Below are positions 11,692 through 23,818 of a stretch of DNA of 64,000 nt, piece by piece. Numbering within the stretch: the first letter of the stretch is position 1; every line of letters begins with the position of its first letter. Below the pieces are notes generated by a model that worked only from the letters and a program-made list of their open reading frames with translations, was not told the DNA's origin and searched no databases. A program made the translations under genes and the position numbers. The DNA is from Cerioporus squamosus (lineage: Eukaryota; Basidiomycota; Agaricomycetes; Polyporales; Polyporaceae): NCBI GenBank assembly GCA_022592435.1, contig JABYQS010000023.1, forward strand, positions 268,424 to 332,423. The letters are read 5' to 3'.

Positions 11692-14600
11692 TCAGTACAT
11701 CAGCAGCCCATTTTGTGATTCGTCTCGGGACTGCTCCGGCTCCTCCTCGAGCCCGACCGTGTCCGCGAGCCTCCTCGCCATGATTGTCCGGTAGCTCTCG
11801 TACGAGCGCCAGTCGCTCCCCAGGGTCTCCTCGTTCTGACGCAACACGGTTAGTCACTGCGTACAGAGGGAATCAAAAGAGGGAACGACGTACCAAGTCG
11901 AGCGACTGCAGCGCTCCCAGCACGGGCGCGAGCTTGCGCTGCGCCTCCGCCTGGAGCGTGTCGACGTCCGGCGAGGACGCGAAGCGCATTGTGTGCGCGA
12001 TCGAACCTTTCAGGTCGGGGTTGTTGATGTGCCGACCCTCGAGGTAGAACGCCAGGTGCCGCCAGAGCAGGAGCAGGAGCATCTCCAGTGAATCTGTTTT
12101 GTGGGTGAGTGACACGCTACGGCTCCGCAGAGTCGAGGTGAACTTACTGAGGATGATGTGCGCACGACGCTTCGCGCCTGCCCGCCAGAAGGCCAGCTCG
12201 CGGCTGACGAGGGTCTGGCGTTGGCGCATGTCGAGGTTGTCGAGGAGCGTGGGGTCCGTGATGTGCACAATCTAGACAACGAGTCGGAACACATCAGACT
12301 CGCGGTATGCACATGGTGCAGGTATACGTACCTCGTGGATATTGTCCACGCGGATATGGTCCTTGTTTGCAAGCTCCGCAGAAAGGTCGACGATTCGCAG
12401 GAGGACATGAGCGAGGTCACGGCAGAACTCGTCCAGGGCCTCGATCGCGTCGCCGATAGTGGGTACGGTCGCTGTACAAGATGTCACATCACTACAGGAC
12501 CGCTGGTGCGTCATCCCAGTAACACTCACCGATGAAGCGCGTCGGTCGCTCCTCATGCTTGGGCGTCGTGATTGACGGCGACATGACGAGCGTGAAGTCT
12601 GCCTCGGTGAAGTCGCTCGCAATACCAAGGTATGAGATGACGGCGTTCTTGACGAGCTCCTCTTTCAAGGCCGCTGCAGCACGGAACTTCGACTCAGGGG
12701 CGTACTCTGGAGTTTCGAAGTCAGACCGACAGCATGCTAACGGAAACATGTACGTACCCAATGACTGGATGCTAGCATCGGCAAGTTCTGCGTCAGTCTG
12801 TGGCTTGACACGCTCGCTCCAGTATCGGTCGCCGAGGCACTTCGCCGCGAGACTAGAGATAGCACCATGCAGCATACCATAGCCCGAGCTTGAGAGCTAC
12901 GTATCTCATGTCAGATCACTCCTTGAGACACAATGAACGGCGTACCAGTTCGGTCTTCGGAATCAGATGCACCACGCTGCTGCATAACGAGACCAGAAGG
13001 CGAATCTCGTCCATCACTGAGAGTGAGAGCTCATCGACTTCATTCTTGAGCAGGAGCACAGCGGTGTCTCTATGACTTGAGAGGAATTGCAGAGCCTGGC
13101 GTCCCATTCAATCGACAGGTCAAAGGTAGATAGATGAAGATCAGGCTTACATGGTTGGCTGCAGTCGTGTGCTTGGGCCCTAAAGAGATGAGCATGCCGC
13201 TCACAAGCTGCAGTGCAGGCATGAACAGCTGATGGTACCGCTGCACAGCCGAGGGGAGGAAGCTGTCACGATCTAATGGGCGCTGTGTGAGCTAGTCCCC
13301 GAGGATCACGATGCAGTGGTACGTACCAAGGAATGCTTGGTCCGCCTCTGGCCGTGCGTCGAGGTAGTCGCAATCGGCGAGGATCGGGAGGACGCGGGCT
13401 TCCAAGAGTCGCTCCGCACCCTGACGCGTCTGGGCCATCCGAACCAACAACGACATCTTCGCCTCATAGACGTACAACGGGTTCAAGTCGTCTGGCACAA
13501 GGTTAACATCATCCCATGCATGTCCGCCGACGCCTGTCTACTCACCTGGATCGGGCTTGAGGACTGCCTGTAGCAGAAGATCCGACTCCTTCAAGCCGCG
13601 TACAAAGCCGCCGAGGAATCCTTGCCGAGCCATAGCAGCAAGCGAAGTGGCATGCTTCTCCCAACGGGATAGCCTGACCAGCGAGTCAAGGAGCATGAAC
13701 GCGACCGTCTTCCATACTTCCGTCCCATCAATTGCGTCGCGGGATACGATGGCGATGAGGCGCTCCATCACCGGCTTCAAGATGGCGATACTCGAATGGA
13801 TGAGGGGAAGGCCCGCTGTCTGCATGGGTCGCGCGAGCTGACTCGAACCCGAGACCAGAGACATGCTCTCGCCGAGGGGGAAATCCGAAGGCGATAATGA
13901 CGCTCCCACGTTCCCAAACGTCTCCTCGTCACGTCCTTCCGGCGCCTCGTCATGAAGGACGAGGTGAAGGTAGTTGACGAGAGCTGCGTAGAGATTCCCG
14001 CGGACAAGCTCAATACGGCTGTGATCCATGATGCACTCCAGGATGCTCCGCAGGAGGACGTTGAGACGTTCAGCGGGTAGGGCTCCTGCGTCGACGTCAC
14101 CACCTGCGGACTGCAATAGGACTTGATGACGGCGATCCTCACGCAGTTTGGTGATTGTTGACAGGATGGACTCGGAAAGCAGGACGGCAGTGGACTCGTG
14201 GACGTTGGAGGAGCGGAGAGAGTTGGGGAGGACGTGTAGGAGGTCGAAGAGCATGCTCTCTCGGCGGTCGAAGGGAAGGCGATCAAAGCACTTCATGAGC
14301 GCCATGTCAAGCAGTCTACGCCACGCCTCATAACCAGAGGCAGCAGCATGCCGAATCTTCCGTCTGTGGTTCTCGATAGCGCAGCTCTCCAAGATATAGT
14401 TGCTTTCCGCCTCCAGTGCATCCGCATGCGCTTTGCTCGCAATCCGGCCTTGCAGGTGCAGAGTCCGCTTCGCGAGGGTCAACAACGACAGCAAGGCATT
14501 GCGATCAACGACTTCGCAGCCAGACTCGTCGACCCTGAGGCAGGACTGCAGGTTGAGCTGGCCCAAGAACTCGAGGTCTTGCGGCTGAACCACCAAGCTA

Positions 14601-17600
14601 TCTGACCAATCGAAGTCAAGAGACTGCACCAACTCAATCATCCTGAGATGCGACTGGCCGACCTCGCGGAAAGGCTTGAACATGTCGGTATAGTCGTCAC
14701 CACCGTCCTCGAGGTAGTCTTCCTCGTTGCCAAACATGAGCTCTAAAAGCTCGGACACGCTCTTCTGGTGACCGCGGTTCGTGAGCACGTGAAGATCGAG
14801 GGCGACCAAGTCGAGGATCCAGGAACGGAGCTTGAGAAAAGCGGACAATGCAGTAACCGTGGTCACCACACGCGAGCCGTCGCTGTACACGACCTCGATG
14901 AACGGCTGTTGCTCAGTCGGGGGCACCTTGAAAGGTATCGCGGCAAGGTGTCTCGAGAAGAAGTCCTCGCGCGTGCGCAGATATCGCATCGTGGCTTCCG
15001 AGGTGCGCGGGTGTTGGCAGAGCTGGAAGATGACATGGTAACACCGCTCTGCGAACGCTGGGAGTGTGATAAACAGCGGCTCTCCAAGCGCTTGCTGCCT
15101 GCGACTCTCCTTGCTGCCCTTGAGACGCGGTACACCGAAGTTGAGGAGATCGAGGATGGAGTGTACGCATGAACGTCTCGCACCAAGAGCATGAGGGTCT
15201 TGGATCTGCTTGTCTGGGGAGGCTCCCCCAAAGAGAAGGAAATGAGCGACGTTAGGGTACGAGCGATTCGGGTCAGTGTCCTGGATGAACAAGTCGAGGA
15301 TCGCAAGTCGGATGGCCTGGATGAGAAGGTCTGTGGATTCATCGATGTCTGGCGCGCCAGCACCGGTTGTCTGGTCAGCGGTGCTTTCGGCTTCTTCGAC
15401 GTCCTCCGCGACATGCGTATCCAGAGCCCGCAGGTAGCCCTCCAGGATGCGTACGGACTCGCTGCTCCTGTCGATGAGCAGCGCCAACTGAGTCAACGCA
15501 GCCGAAGAGGAGAGGGTGGTGAGAATCTTGACGCTGAGTAGCATCAGCTCGGGATATGATGGATAGCAGATGTACGCAGCGAGAGCAGGGACGTAGTCGG
15601 GAGTGAAGGAGAGAGCTTGGTCGAACCGGATGAAGTAGGAGACAGGAGGAACGTCACCAGTGAGCGCAGGCTCGTTGAGCTCGGCGAGAAGGGGAAGGAA
15701 GACGTCCAAAAAGATGTCCTGAACCTCGAGGACGCGATGGATGATCCTCAAAACGCGGATGATCGTTGTCCGATAGTACGGCTCTTCCTGTGCGAGCCCT
15801 CTCTCGAAGCCGTCGAGGCCTTCCACCACGTACGAGAGGATGGACGTTTGCAGAGGAGTAGCGGTGAGCAGACGCCTCATCAGCTCGAATCCAGGGTGAA
15901 TTGCAAGCTGTACGATCGCCTCCTTGCTAGGCTGCAGCTCTTCGACACTCGTGAGTAATGACTCGAGGTCGAAGCTAGCCAGACAGCGTTCAATGAAGCA
16001 CAGGCAGAGATCGTTCATGCGCCATCTGTCTGCTGAACGCAGGTACTCGCGCGTAGGGATGCGAGCAAAGACGTTGTCGACCACGAAAGACACGAAGGGC
16101 CCAATCCCCGGCGTCCTGTACGGGGTACCAAGGGACTCGGGAATGGTATTGATGGGCGTCGGATCAGAGATGCGCTCTCGGAGAGGAATGCGCTTGGGAG
16201 TGTGAATGAGGGTGCTGAGAAGGTTGAGAAAGGGGATCGTGGAGGGGTACAACCTGTACGCCGACTCCACCTCGTCCAGTTCCAGCTCGACTCCCCGTCC
16301 GACTGGGAGACCAGCACCGGCGCCGTGAGTCACACGGACATTGATCACCTCCAGTCTCTCCATCAACGTCCACACGGATTTGCAGATCTCGACACCAGCG
16401 GCCCCGGCACCAGGTGCACAGAACGCAGCAAGTGTGTCGAAGATAGCGCCCTTGAGCTCCAGGGGGACACCCAACGGGATGAGGGACACCAGGGTGGGGA
16501 CGGCGCGGAATCGTGCGTGGCTGCAGATGTTGACACGAGCGGGGATCGAGTTCGTAACGACGACGGCCAGGAGACGCAGGAAAGCTTGGGCCAACAGGAC
16601 GTCCTGAGGAGAAAGCTGGATCTGTTGGGGAGGACGCGATGGTGGAGGCTGCGCCTGCCATCCCTGGCTAACACCGAAGCCCTGCTGAGGTCCCATTACT
16701 GACTGGCCAGGAGGAGGGTTCGTGCGAGGTGGTGCGCCAGCTGCTGCCCATGTCTCGAGCAACGCAAATATCGAGCTCCAAGAGATCGCAGGCCCGGTAT
16801 TATAGTGTGAAGTCGAGGTCGAGGGGACAGGGGCTCCTGACACGACGTCGCCACCACCGCGTACGAGGTAGTTGTACGCAAGCTCGCTGCACTGCTGACC
16901 ATTAGCGAGGCCAGCGAGCATGTCGAACAGCGCCATTGACGTGTCAACGTCGCGAGCCTGAGTTGACCAGATAGACCACTGGAGGAATGCGGCGAGCTTC
17001 CCAGAGCTCAGTTCTAGGTACTCCCGATATGATGTCCGTTGACCCGGTATGACAGTCCCCGCTCCCCAGTAGTGCAGCGCCCTCTCGGGAGGTAGCATCG
17101 CATATAGCATGCCAACAAACGAGAACAACATAGCCATGTCATTCCGGGGAGTTGTGGAGGGCTTGTCCGTCTCTGCTGCAGTGGAGCGGGACGCGCCTTG
17201 CTGTGCGGTGGAACGGAACATCCTCGTCCTGTCGGCGCGCGCGCCTGCGAGCAACAGGTCCTCTTGTCGCTGCTTGATCTTGCGCAACTCGGATGAGGCC
17301 TGCGTGATGAGAGAGCGTACCAGTGCCTCCAGCGCATCGAGGACGACCGGCTTAAACTCGTCTGCTGGGAGCTCAATCTGCAGGTCCTGCTCCGTGATAG
17401 TCAGAACGGAAGAGGCGTACGAGGTCAGGGCTCGCGCAGTCTGACGTCTCTGGAAAAGAGTGAGCATGCGCGCAAGGTACGTGAAGCAGTCACCCTGGAC
17501 TGCGTTCCATATCTGCGTCTCGAGCTCGTCAGACCTGAAACCCTCGGTGTTCTCCAGAGTGGGATCCGCGCGCCGCATAGCGGTGAGGAAGAGTGTCCAC

Positions 17601-18984
17601 TGCAGGAGGATGGTCGCCTTGAGGCCCAGTTCCGCCCACTCCTTCGACACGTCCAACTTGCGTTTCATCTCCGCGACCAACATCCCGTCTCCGAACAAGA
17701 GCTTGCGCGCCTGGCCACCTGACGAGTTGGGGTCGACAACGTCGAAAGCGACCAGTACCGTAGGAAGGAGGTAGTACACCATGGGATGTCGTGGGTTCGC
17801 ATGAAGCCAGTCCACGACTTTGGGGATTTCCTTGGAAGAGAGATGTCCCATGCGCGAGAGCAAGAATAGCGCCACTGCCAGTGTACGCCTCTCGAACTTG
17901 AGCGACTCGCAGCGCGCATTCAATATGTCTGCGCCGAGACCCGCGTTTACACCTGAACAAAAGGCGTATTAGCATACCAGCAAGATCGGAAACGGGATGT
18001 AAGAATGGAAGATAGCTCGTCACATGGAGCATATTGTGGACTTCGAGACCAGCGGAACGGAGGACTCATCTCGCGTGCCTCTTCGAGGTGCGGAGTTGCA
18101 CACTTCGTACCACCGATACCAGTGTGCGTGCACTGGCACACAAATCGCCTAAGAGGCAACATCAACGCATTCAGGCCGGCGATTTCGGGAAGTTTCATAA
18201 CCAGAAGTCATCGCGTCGCGCGGCTGACTCTTGCAGGCAGTAGAAATAGGTTGAACCGCATGTCCGCGGAGGCACATGGAAGGAACGTCCAAAATGATAG
18301 TAGTGACATACCTTGACTCGGAGGGATGGTCTCGCTCTTCGCGTTCTGCCGTGCTGCCTGCGCCTTGTTCAACGCGTTGCCAACATTGTGGATCTCCTGG
18401 AACACCTTCATCGCCAGCGACAACCCACTCCCCGCCCGTCCACCAGTGTTCAACAGTTGTTGCCGCACGAACAGGTCTATTCGCTGCTGCAGTGGTGTTG
18501 CGTCCGCCGTCTCCGCGCGTTCCGCCGCCTGCAGGATGGTGCCCAGACACTCTGCAGTCTCCCGCCGTCGCGTGTGGTACTCCATGATGGCGGCCTCAAT
18601 GCATTGCTCCTGCGTGAGGTTTGGGTTGTGAGTCATGACATCTTGCAGGAGGCCAGCGACGTAACGTTCGGAGCAGTCGAGTTGTTGCGAAATGAACACT
18701 GCCTGCTTGGCAAAGTCCGCGTTCACCGCGACGGAACGGCCGTTTATGACGATCTTCCCTGCATGACCATAGTCTATACATCGTCTCAACACGATGGCGT
18801 ACGCGAACGCACCTGCTTCCAGCTCCCGCTGCTCCTGTGGATTCCTCGGACCAACGTCGTAAAGGTTCACGAGCTGTGGCTTGTGGGCCATAAGCTCTTC
18901 GAAAAACTCTTGCTCGCCATTCGGAAGTCCTCGCGAGCTGAACGCAGACGAAAGAATGGCCCGGAGTCGCGAGACCGAGGACAT
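11692..18984 (-). CDS. Nucleoporin of the Nup192/Nup205 family (inner ring)
   Basis: About 2,000 residues over many exons, the usual family length. The first exon starts MSSVSRLRAILSSAFSSRGL and contains NLYDVGPRNPQEQRELEAG; the second has KIVINGRSVAVNADFAKQAV and CSERYVAGLLQDV. After a 359-bp intron (17,953-18,311) a single 4.4-kb exon begins GVNAGLGADILNARCESLKF and ERRTLAVALFLLSRMGHLSS, a signature of Nup192/205. The C-terminal exons continue LNPLYVYEAKMSLLVRMAQT, HRDTAVLLLKNEVDELSLSV, YGMLHGAISSLAAKCLGDRY, LEMLLLLLWRHLAFYLEGR and NEETLGSDWRSYESYRTIMA, ending LLMY at TGA 11,692-11,694. The protein is an alpha-helical solenoid scaffold of the nuclear pore inner ring. An in-frame upstream Met at 19,125 exists, but 18,984 matches the family start better. 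No frame break in the long exon. Confidence 0.93.
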
Positions 18985-19175
18985 GAGTTGGGAGGTGAGA
19001 GTAGAGAACAAGGTCGGTGCGAGCAGCCGAGACGCGTGCCACCGACGCGCGACTGCCAGACACGCTGCACCCGCGCGTCCCTTGTCTCCGACCTTCGACT
19101 TCCCAGCCCTCGTCCCACCTCCCATCCACCCCCGTTGCTACGTGGAACCTCCTCTTCACCTCTGTCACTTGCGTA

Positions 19176-20003
19176 ATGGACTCTATAATCTACCGACAGT
19201 ATAGTGGCGAGTCTGAATTACCTCATATCATGGCACTCGTTCAGCATGAACTGAGTGAGCCGTATGTTATCTACACCTACCGTTATTTCCTCCAGCAATG
19301 GTGAGTTCATCACCATAGACCATCTCAGAAATATCTACTGACCCTGGGACGACGAGCAGGCCACATTTGTCGTTCCTCGTAAGCTAGCCATGTCCGCCGT
19401 CGAGGCAGTACTGACCGTGTGGCGGTCTTTGTAGGCTTATCCGAGTCAGTCGTCTGACCCGGTGGGTGTCATCGTTTGCAAGCAAAGCATGCATCGAGAT
19501 GTCACGAACAGGGGCTACATTGCCATGCTGAGTGTGCATAAGAACTGGCGAAAGCGAGGGATAGGTGCGTCGTCGTCGCTGTCGGTCAGGACGTTCGGGC
19601 TAATCGGCGTTGCGATAGCCAGCACACTTGTGCGTCGAACGGTAGAAGTCATGAAGAAGCATGGCGTCGAAGAGGTAGGTCCTATATGTTATCCCGTCTC
19701 GTCGTGTTTCTTGCAGTGAACTGACGTCCTCTATAGGTCGTGCTCGAGACGGAGTTTGACAACTCTGCAGCTCTGTCTCTCTACGAATCGCTAGGGTTCA
19801 TTCGCGAGAAGCGTCTATGGCGCTTCTATCTCAATGGCAAGGACGCTTTCAGACTTGTCCTGGTCGTCCCGCCGCCAGAGCTCGACGACGAGGACGACAA
19901 AGTCGCCCAGAAGGCTCTTCCCATCCGGTTCCTCGCCCCCGCACGCACAATCACAATTCCTTCCCTTCCCTATGACAGTGACGACGAGGTGTCTTCGCGA
20001 TGA
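19176..20003 (+). CDS. NAA30: N-alpha-acetyltransferase 30, NatC catalytic subunit (Mak3 type)
   Basis: Spliced product [112 protein letters not shown] and [20 protein letters not shown]. The RKRGIA segment (split by an intron after RGI) is the acetyl-CoA binding R-x-x-G-x-A motif of GNAT enzymes, and [12 protein letters not shown] is the peptide-binding region typical of Naa30. NatC acetylates N-termini of the Met-Leu/Ile/Phe type co-translationally. The C-terminus has an acidic and proline-rich extension ending [10 protein letters not shown] at TGA 20,001-20,003. Head-to-head with the nucleoporin gene (190 bp apart), so the two probably share a promoter region. Confidence 0.93.
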
Positions 20004-21036
20004 ACACCTTCACTCAGGTTCACTCCCATTTGGCCACACGACTCCCAATCCGCTATGCTTCATGCTTCCTTCCGGTCCTTGTTCCCGGCAGCTTCCCGTT
20101 CTGGATCCCGCATCCCATGTTGTACAACATATTTATGCCCTCCCCACTCCCCTCGCGTTACCTTGTATTGCTGGTGTATCACTAGTTCATTCCGGGGTTT
20201 CCTGCTAATGATAATTTGATCTTTCCATGCTGTTCACCTTCGATCGCAAGAGCAAAGCGCAAGTGTGGCCCAAGTCGTCAATAAACGGGACACGACTTGT
20301 TACCCAAGGAGCCTTAGACTCTAGAGTGTCCCAGTCCCTCCTTGTACACCAGTGAGTCGAATCATCAGCTTCGGGAGGTGTATGCAGTCCAAACAGTTTC
20401 GTCTATCGTCCCTGTAGGGCTGCGGGAGCATGTTCCACAGTTGTACACAAGAACGGGAATGCAGCGCATACCGTCGCGCGTCCGAAAGGTGCTATAGTAA
20501 CTGCACGCCGTACGATGGTACCCTGCGCACCTGTCTCCGTTTCCACCTACATTGCATGCAGGGGTATTGTAACTTTACATGAAGCTGCCAAGAGTCTCAT
20601 TTGTCCACGCGCGAATATCTCAACCTCAGTCTGTCGAACGCCATCCAGTACTTACACGGAAGTCCTCGCGAAAGGACACGTCTGTCCAAAACGAGAGCAA
20701 TCAGCTGCTCGTCAGCTTGCCCTCGGGATGTCGCTGGCTCCGTCTGGACGCTTGGAGAGCTGAGTGGCCCTCATACGTGTCAGTCAGTAACCCACGTTGT
20801 TCAGGAAGTCGCAAGGAAGTCGTGCGGACAAATCATGGACGGTCTGACCTTGCTCGACGGTTCTCCGTGTGGTGCACAGGCGAAAGCGGCATCACCAGAC
20901 GGTGCATCGCAGACGTGGCGGGGACCCCGGAGATTGCCCCGGCGTTTCTCGAAATTTCTGACCGTGCTGCCGCCGGCAAAGTAAGGTCTGACTGCCTTAT
21001 TAGGGATCAGTAATGTCTGGGCGCCTTGCTTTCTTG
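20004..21036. other. Intergenic before BiP, no gene recognised
   Basis: Plus-strand frames at 20,515-21,013 lack any recognisable domain. One small perfect inverted repeat (CAAGTCGT ... ACGACTTG) lies at 20,271-20,299 with a 13-nt loop, about 270 bp after the NAA30 stop. The rest is unremarkable. Confidence 0.5.
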
Positions 21037-21044
21037 CCACGTCA
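21037..21044 (-). promoter_or_regulatory. UPR element, inverted copy (CCACGTCA)
   Basis: CCACGTCA is the reverse complement of TGACGTGG, the core bound by Hac1/XBP1/ATF6-type bZIP factors under ER stress. It sits 135 bp upstream of the BiP start codon and mirrors the second copy at 21,095-21,102. Confidence 0.6.
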
Positions 21045-21094
21045 AACGCCGGTATTCCATCGGGGTCCTCGGGGTCAGCGTCGCTCTGAAGTGT

Positions 21095-21102
21095 TGACGT
21101 GG
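21095..21102 (+). promoter_or_regulatory. UPR element, direct copy (TGACGTGG)
   Basis: Exact TGACGTGG core 76 bp upstream of the BiP ATG. A TATAAA box follows at 21,123-21,128, 50 bp before the ATG. A UPR-type site in front of an ER chaperone fits known Hac1/XBP1 control; binding is inferred. Confidence 0.65.
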
Positions 21103-21178
21103 CGGAACGCGCCTCGGGTACTTATAAAGTGACGCGCTACGTTTCGCCTGTAGCAAACATCTCTTTCCTCTCCCCACC

Positions 21179-22547
21179 ATGTCTCTACCCCGTCGACCGA
21201 CGCGGACACAGTCAGGACGGCTGCTGTCGTCCATGTCCCTCGTCTTCCTTGCTTTCCTCGCACTCATTCTTTTGTGCCCGGTTTCCGTGAACGCTGATGA
21301 GGAGAAGGCGAAGTACGGTCCGGTAATTGGTATCGGTAAGTAGCAATGTGTCTTGTACGCGGACGCGTCTGACGTATCCCAGATCTTGGAACAACCTACT
21401 CTTGCGTTGGTGTGCAGCGCGGAGGACGCGTCGAAATCATCGCCAACGACCAGGGTCACCGTATTACGCCGTCATGGGTCAGCTTCACGGATGAGGAACG
21501 ACTGTGAGTACACGCCACTCAGTCTCTACCACCCTTTCGCTCTTGCTCAATTCGTATGTGTAGTGTTGGTGACAGCGCGAAGAACGCGTTCCACTCCAAC
21601 CCGGAGAACACTGTCTTCGATGCCAAGCGTCTCATTGGTCGCAAGTTCGACGACCCGGAGATCCAGCGCGACCAGAAGCACTGGCCCTTCAAGGTCACCA
21701 ACAAGGGTGGGAAGCCCAACGTCCAGGTGAAGTACCGCGGTGAGATCCGTGAATTCGTAAGTCTTGTCCCTTTCGCACATTCGTACTTTTCTTGACTTCT
21801 GTCCCCAAGACTCCCGAGGAGATTTCCGCCATGGTCCTTGGCAAGATGAAAGAGACTGCCGAGGCCTACCTTGGTCGCCCAGTCACCCACGCGGTCGTCA
21901 CCGTTCCCGCCTACTTCAACGACGCCCAGCGTCAGGCCACCAAGGATGCGGGTACTATCGCCGGTCTCCAGGTGCTCCGTATCATCAACGAGCCGACCGC
22001 CGCTGCCATCGCCTACGGCCTTGACAAAAAGGGCGGCGAATCGCAAATCATCGTCTACGATCTCGGTGGTGGAACCTTCGATGTCTCCCTTCTATCTATC
22101 GACGACGGCGTCTTCGAGGTTTTGGCTACCGCTGGTGACACTCACCTCGGCGGTGAGGACTTTGACAACCGTGTCATCGAGTACCTCGTCAAGCAGTACA
22201 AGAAGAAGACCGGCACCGACGTCACTGGCAACCTGCGCGCCCTCGGCAAGCTCAAGCGCGAAGTCGAGAAGGCCAAGCGGACGCTCTCCAGCCAGCAGTC
22301 GACGCGCATCGAAATCGAGGCGTTCGAGAACGGCAACGACTTCTCGGAGACGCTCACCCGTGCCAAGTTCGAGGAGCTCAACATGGATCTCTTCCGCAAG
22401 ACCATGAAGCCCGTCGAGCAGGTGCTCAAGGACGCGAACCTTAAAAAGGAGGACATCGACGAGGTCGTCCTTGTGGGTGGTTCGACTCGTATCCCCAAGG
22501 TCCAGCAGCTCCTCAAGGAGTACTTCGGAAAGGAGCCCTCGAAGGGT

Positions 22548-22579
<32 letters not shown>

Positions 22580-23464
22580 TGCCGTCCAGGGTGGTATCCT
22601 CGCCGGCGACGAGTCCCTCGGTGACGTTGTCCTCGTCGATGTCAACGCTCTCACGCTCGGTATCGAGACCACCGGTGGTGTCATGACCAAGATCATCCCT
22701 CGCAACACCGTCATCCCCACTCGCAAGTCCCAGATGTGAGTACCCACTGTGGAGCTTCTCGTCAACCTCGTGCTGACTGGCCTTCTAGCTTCTCGACTGC
22801 TGCCGACAACCAGCAGACCGTGTTGATCCAGGTCTACGAGGGTGAGCGGACGCTGACGAAGGACAACAACCTTCTTGGCAAGTTCGAGCTCTCTGGCATC
22901 CCTCCTGCTCCCCGTGGTGTTCCTCAGATCGAGGTCACCTTCGAGGTCGACGCGAACGGTATCATGAAGATCTCCGCCTCCGACAAGGGAACGTAAGTGC
23001 ACTTCGTCTTCCTCGATTTCTGAGCACGTCTGACGATGCATTGCAGTGGCAAGTCAGAGTCTATCACGATCACCAACGAAAAGGGTCGCCTCTCTCCTGA
23101 GGAGATCGAGCGCATGGTGAAGGAGGCGGAGGAGTTCGCCGCTGAGGACGAGGCCCAGCGGAAGCGCATCGAGGCGCTCAACCACCTCTCGTCCTTCGTC
23201 TACGGCCTCAAGACGCAGCTCGCCGACCAGGAGGGGCTTGGCGGCAAGCTCGAGGACGAGGACAAGAAGGCCATCCTCGATGTCGTCAAGGAGACGACGG
23301 ACTGGGTCGACGAGAACGGCCAGACGGCGACCGCAGAGGAGCTCGAGGAGAAGCTCTCGGACGTGCAGGCTGTCGTGAACCCGATCACGAGCAAGCTGTA
23401 CTCCGGCGGCGGCGCCGGTGCTGACGACGATGATGACTACGCCCGCTCGCACGACGAGCTATGA
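21179..23464 (+). CDS. KAR2: ER-lumenal Hsp70 chaperone BiP/Kar2
   Basis: The N-terminus has a basic region and a hydrophobic signal core ([20 protein letters not shown]) followed by [13 protein letters not shown]. Spliced exons then give the Hsp70 ATPase signatures [30 protein letters not shown] and [20 protein letters not shown], the segment [20 protein letters not shown], and the substrate-binding domain ([40 protein letters not shown]). The last residues are HDEL, the ER retention signal, before TGA at 23,462-23,464. About 670 residues, normal for BiP. It folds secreted proteins, pulls polypeptides through the translocon and restrains the UPR sensor. The promoter carries two inverted UPR elements. 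No frame break was found. Confidence 0.97.
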
Positions 23465-23818
23465 TTTGATTCGTGCACCATTTGCATTGGATTGAGGACG
23501 TGTTCTGCATGTTTCTGTGTTTTTATTACTTTGGAGCAAAATAATCATTGTACGCCTTGTCCTAGCATACATCTCGCAATAGAACGGGCTCACGACGCAT
23601 TCTTCTTTCGCTATGTGTGACCGGGCAGACTAGTAGCCTCCTTGCGCGAGAAGACATATCAGCTTGGCAACGGTGGCGCGGCGCTAGCAGGGGCCGGATG
23701 CACCCGACGTTCAGTATGCACTGACGTCATCGCCAATTCTGGGCGTCCCAGGGCACGTCGGCGCTTGTCCGGCTTGTCACTTGAACTTCAATTGCCTTCC
23801 AAAGTTCGCTGAACCGTG

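Noticed and set aside
18984..19125. Upstream in-frame Met as nucleoporin start
   Set aside because: The extra 47 residues do not resemble the family and run into the NAA30 promoter; the Met at 18,984 matches the usual family start.
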